In this document: positions 14,552 through 15,354 of the stretch, one piece after another
Position numbering within the stretch: the stretch's first letter is position 1
Layout: each line of letters begins with the position of its first letter
From: BOG-938 sp048498155
Lineage (GTDB): Bacteria; Pseudomonadota; Alphaproteobacteria; Caulobacterales; Caulobacteraceae
Direction of reading: 5' to 3'
NCBI GenBank assembly: GCA_048498155.1
Contig: JBEHYN010000052.1
Location: forward strand, 1 to 15,354
DNA: 15,354 nucleotides
The notes under the pieces: generated by a model
Seen by the model: only the letters and a program-made list of their open reading frames with translations
What the model was told of the DNA's origin: nothing
Databases searched by the model: none
Made by a program: the position numbers and the translations under genes

Positions 14552-14589
14552 CGAACGCGCCATCCAGCGCAGACGATCGATGTGGGGGC

Positions 14590-14618
14590 TTTATAGCGCG
14601 CGGTTTTGGGTTTGTCAG
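14590..14618 (-). promoter_or_regulatory. Sigma-70-type promoter of the rimP-nusA-infB operon
   Basis: On the minus strand CTGACA (14613-14618) and TATAAA (14590-14595) are separated by exactly 17 nt, close to the housekeeping consensus. The start of transcription would fall near 14580-14584, about 75 nt before the rimP GTG. No tRNA gene lies between promoter and rimP, unlike metY in E. coli. Confidence 0.7.
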
Positions 14619-14636
14619 CCCCGTTGGTGAGGCGTT

Positions 14637-14864
14637 TCAAGCACTCGGCGCCTTGATCTTCGCGAGCACTGTCTCCGGTGTCTGATTTGCTCGATTCTTT
14701 TCGATCCAAATATCTTGCCAGCCGCCGCCCGCCCCGAGCGAAGGCCGTTGACCGATCAGCCACCCGTCACGCCCATCCCAAACAATCCGAACGGGGCCGG
14801 ATTTAGACTCGAAGACGCACCACCAGCTCCCGAAGTCTTGGCGGCTGTAGTCCGCGCCGTCCAC
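14637..14864 (-). CDS. Small Trp-rich hypothetical protein
   Basis: An open frame of 75 codons from a GTG start (14862-14864). I do not recognise it. The protein has no signal peptide or membrane segment and is rich in Trp and Gly: SWWCVFESKSGPVRIVWDG, RDGWLIGQRP, GGWQDIWIEKNRANQTPETVL. The alternation of strands and turns suggests a small beta-rich domain with a C-terminal helix. The frame is open further upstream to a stop codon at 14952-14954, but without ATG, GTG or TTG, and no good ribosome site precedes the GTG. It ends 18 bp before the -35 box of the rimP promoter and runs in the same direction. Amino-acid composition looks coding, yet the weak start leaves it possible that the gene is a truncated remnant disturbed by the neighbouring repeat-bounded cassette. 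Confidence 0.5.
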   Translation of the reverse strand: MDGADYSRQDFGSWWCVFESKSGPVRIVWDGRDGWLIGQRPSLGAGGGWQDIWIEKNRANQTPETVLAKIKAPSA

Positions 14865-14979
14865 GGCAAGGCTCTTCGACCGCTTCGCGGCGCGCTTTTG
14901 GCGCGGCCTTGACGCAACCGGACTGGCGAAGAACGCTCCGCCAATGGCGATTTAGGGAGAATTGCGACTATATTTTAAC

Positions 14980-15017
14980 CCGCTCGTCCCCGCGTAGGCG
15001 GGGACCCAGGCTTTTTT
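14980..15017 (+). repeat. REP-type terminal repeat, left of GIY-YIG gene
   Basis: A 38-nt unit: CCGCTCGT, hairpin CCCCGC-GTAG-GCGGGG (14988-15003), ACCCAGGC and T6. Thirty-five of its 38 bases match the reverse complement of 15315-15352. The first 32 bases align with the infB-rbfA REP with six differences, two of them a compensating pair in the stem. It ends 5 nt before the nuclease ATG. Confidence 0.85.
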
Positions 15018-15022
15018 GGTTC

Positions 15023-15313
15023 ATGGCGTTCTATACCTACATCCTCGCCAGCGATCGCAACGGCACGCTCTATGTCGGCATGACCGATGACTTGAACCGT
15101 CGAATGTTCGAGCATCAAAGCAAGGCCATCCCGGGGTTCACGGCCAAGTACGGCGTGACCAAGCTGGTTTGGTATCAACAATTCGAGACCCGCGAGGCGG
15201 CTTTTTCCCGGGAGCGCGCGATTAAAAAGTGGAACCGGCTATGGAAGCTGCGGCTGATCGAGCGGTTCAATCCTGGATGGCGGGATTTGGCTTTGGACTT
15301 GGAGCCCAACTAA
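15023..15313 (+). CDS. GIY-YIG endonuclease superfamily protein (YhbQ/UPF0213-like)
   Basis: A 96-residue single-domain GIY-YIG protein. The two signature strands are FYTYILAS (3-10) and GTLYVGMTDDLNRRMFEHQ (14-32); they include the usual Tyr pair and the Arg of LNRR. The later helix REAAFSRERAIKKWNRLWK holds the conserved Glu that binds the metal. The C-terminal RLIERFNPGWRDL is typical of the small stand-alone bacterial family (often misnamed as UvrC-like), whose cellular role is not established. ATG at 15023 was chosen because it starts the domain; the frame is open 38 codons further upstream, but that part translates the repeat. No ribosome site precedes the ATG, only TTTTTTGGTTC from the repeat. 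The gene lies exactly between inverted REP units. Confidence 0.9.
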   Translation: MAFYTYILASDRNGTLYVGMTDDLNRRMFEHQSKAIPGFTAKYGVTKLVWYQQFETREAAFSRERAIKKWNRLWKLRLIERFNPGWRDLALDLEPN

Positions 15314-15314
15314 C

Positions 15315-15352
15315 AAAAAAGCCTGGATCCCCGCCTTCGCGGGGAGGAGCGG
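15315..15352 (-). repeat. REP-type terminal repeat, right of GIY-YIG gene
   Basis: The inverted partner of 14980-15017 (35 of 38 identical), starting 1 nt after the nuclease stop codon with A6. Its hairpin is CCCCGC-CTTC-GCGGGG (15329-15344). The window ends 2 nt beyond it. Confidence 0.85.
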
Positions 15353-15354
15353 TG

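Larger units (their letters stand above)
14980..15352 (+). mobile_element. Candidate REP-bounded GIY-YIG nuclease cassette (373 bp)
   Basis: Two inverted 38-bp repeats enclose a single gene with 5 nt on one side and 1 nt on the other, so the nuclease reading frame fills the space between them. The layout resembles a minimal mobile element with terminal inverted repeats, but no transposase is present, and the right flank ends 2 nt after the repeat, so a target-site duplication cannot be examined. Mobility is inference. Confidence 0.4.

Noticed and set aside
14564..14640. tRNA-fMet gene (metY) ahead of rimP, as in E. coli
   Set aside because: No cloverleaf, no T-loop GTTCGA context and too little space; only promoter and leader are seen.

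Overview
The window is chromosomal DNA from a GC-rich alphaproteobacterium. The IF2, NusA, RimP and PNPase sequences, the fused YlxR-L7Ae protein and the GC-rich palindromic intergenic repeats point to Caulobacterales (Caulobacter or Phenylobacterium-like). The genus is an inference from pattern recognition, not from a search.

Left part (1-4070): the 3' four-fifths of an enoyl-ACP reductase gene (fabI), then small envelope genes. These are a DUF1236 glycine-zipper protein (+), a convergent two-gene unit on the minus strand (a Tat-exported amidohydrolase-fold protein, then a secreted PPC/DUF296 protein), and a two-gene plus-strand unit (a secreted glycine-zipper protein and a lipoprotein). A hairpin separates the first convergent pair. 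The 324 bp at 2780-3103 hold no gene.

Right part (4145-14618, all minus strand): the classic transcription/translation cluster in the order rimP - nusA - ylxR/L7Ae - infB - rbfA - truB - rpsO - pnp. A near-consensus sigma-70 promoter sits at 14590-14618. It is followed at once by an intrinsic terminator (14522-14551), which looks like a leader attenuator ahead of rimP. Intrinsic terminators follow rpsO (6485-6508) and pnp (4092-4117). The products make and mature the translation machinery (RimP, RbfA, TruB, S15, IF2) and control RNA synthesis and decay (NusA, PNPase). The E. coli tRNA gene metY, which precedes rimP there, is not seen here. The operon is interrupted by structured non-coding DNA: hairpin repeats between nusA and ylxR, a 27-bp perfect inverted REP pair between infB and rbfA, and a multi-hairpin leader between rpsO and pnp. 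Two loops of that leader share an 8-nt perfect complement.

Far right (14637-15354): a small Trp-rich hypothetical gene (-), then a GIY-YIG nuclease gene (+) enclosed almost exactly by 38-bp inverted repeats (35/38 identical). These repeats belong to the same REP family as the pair between infB and rbfA. This REP-bounded nuclease cassette is the most unusual feature of the window.
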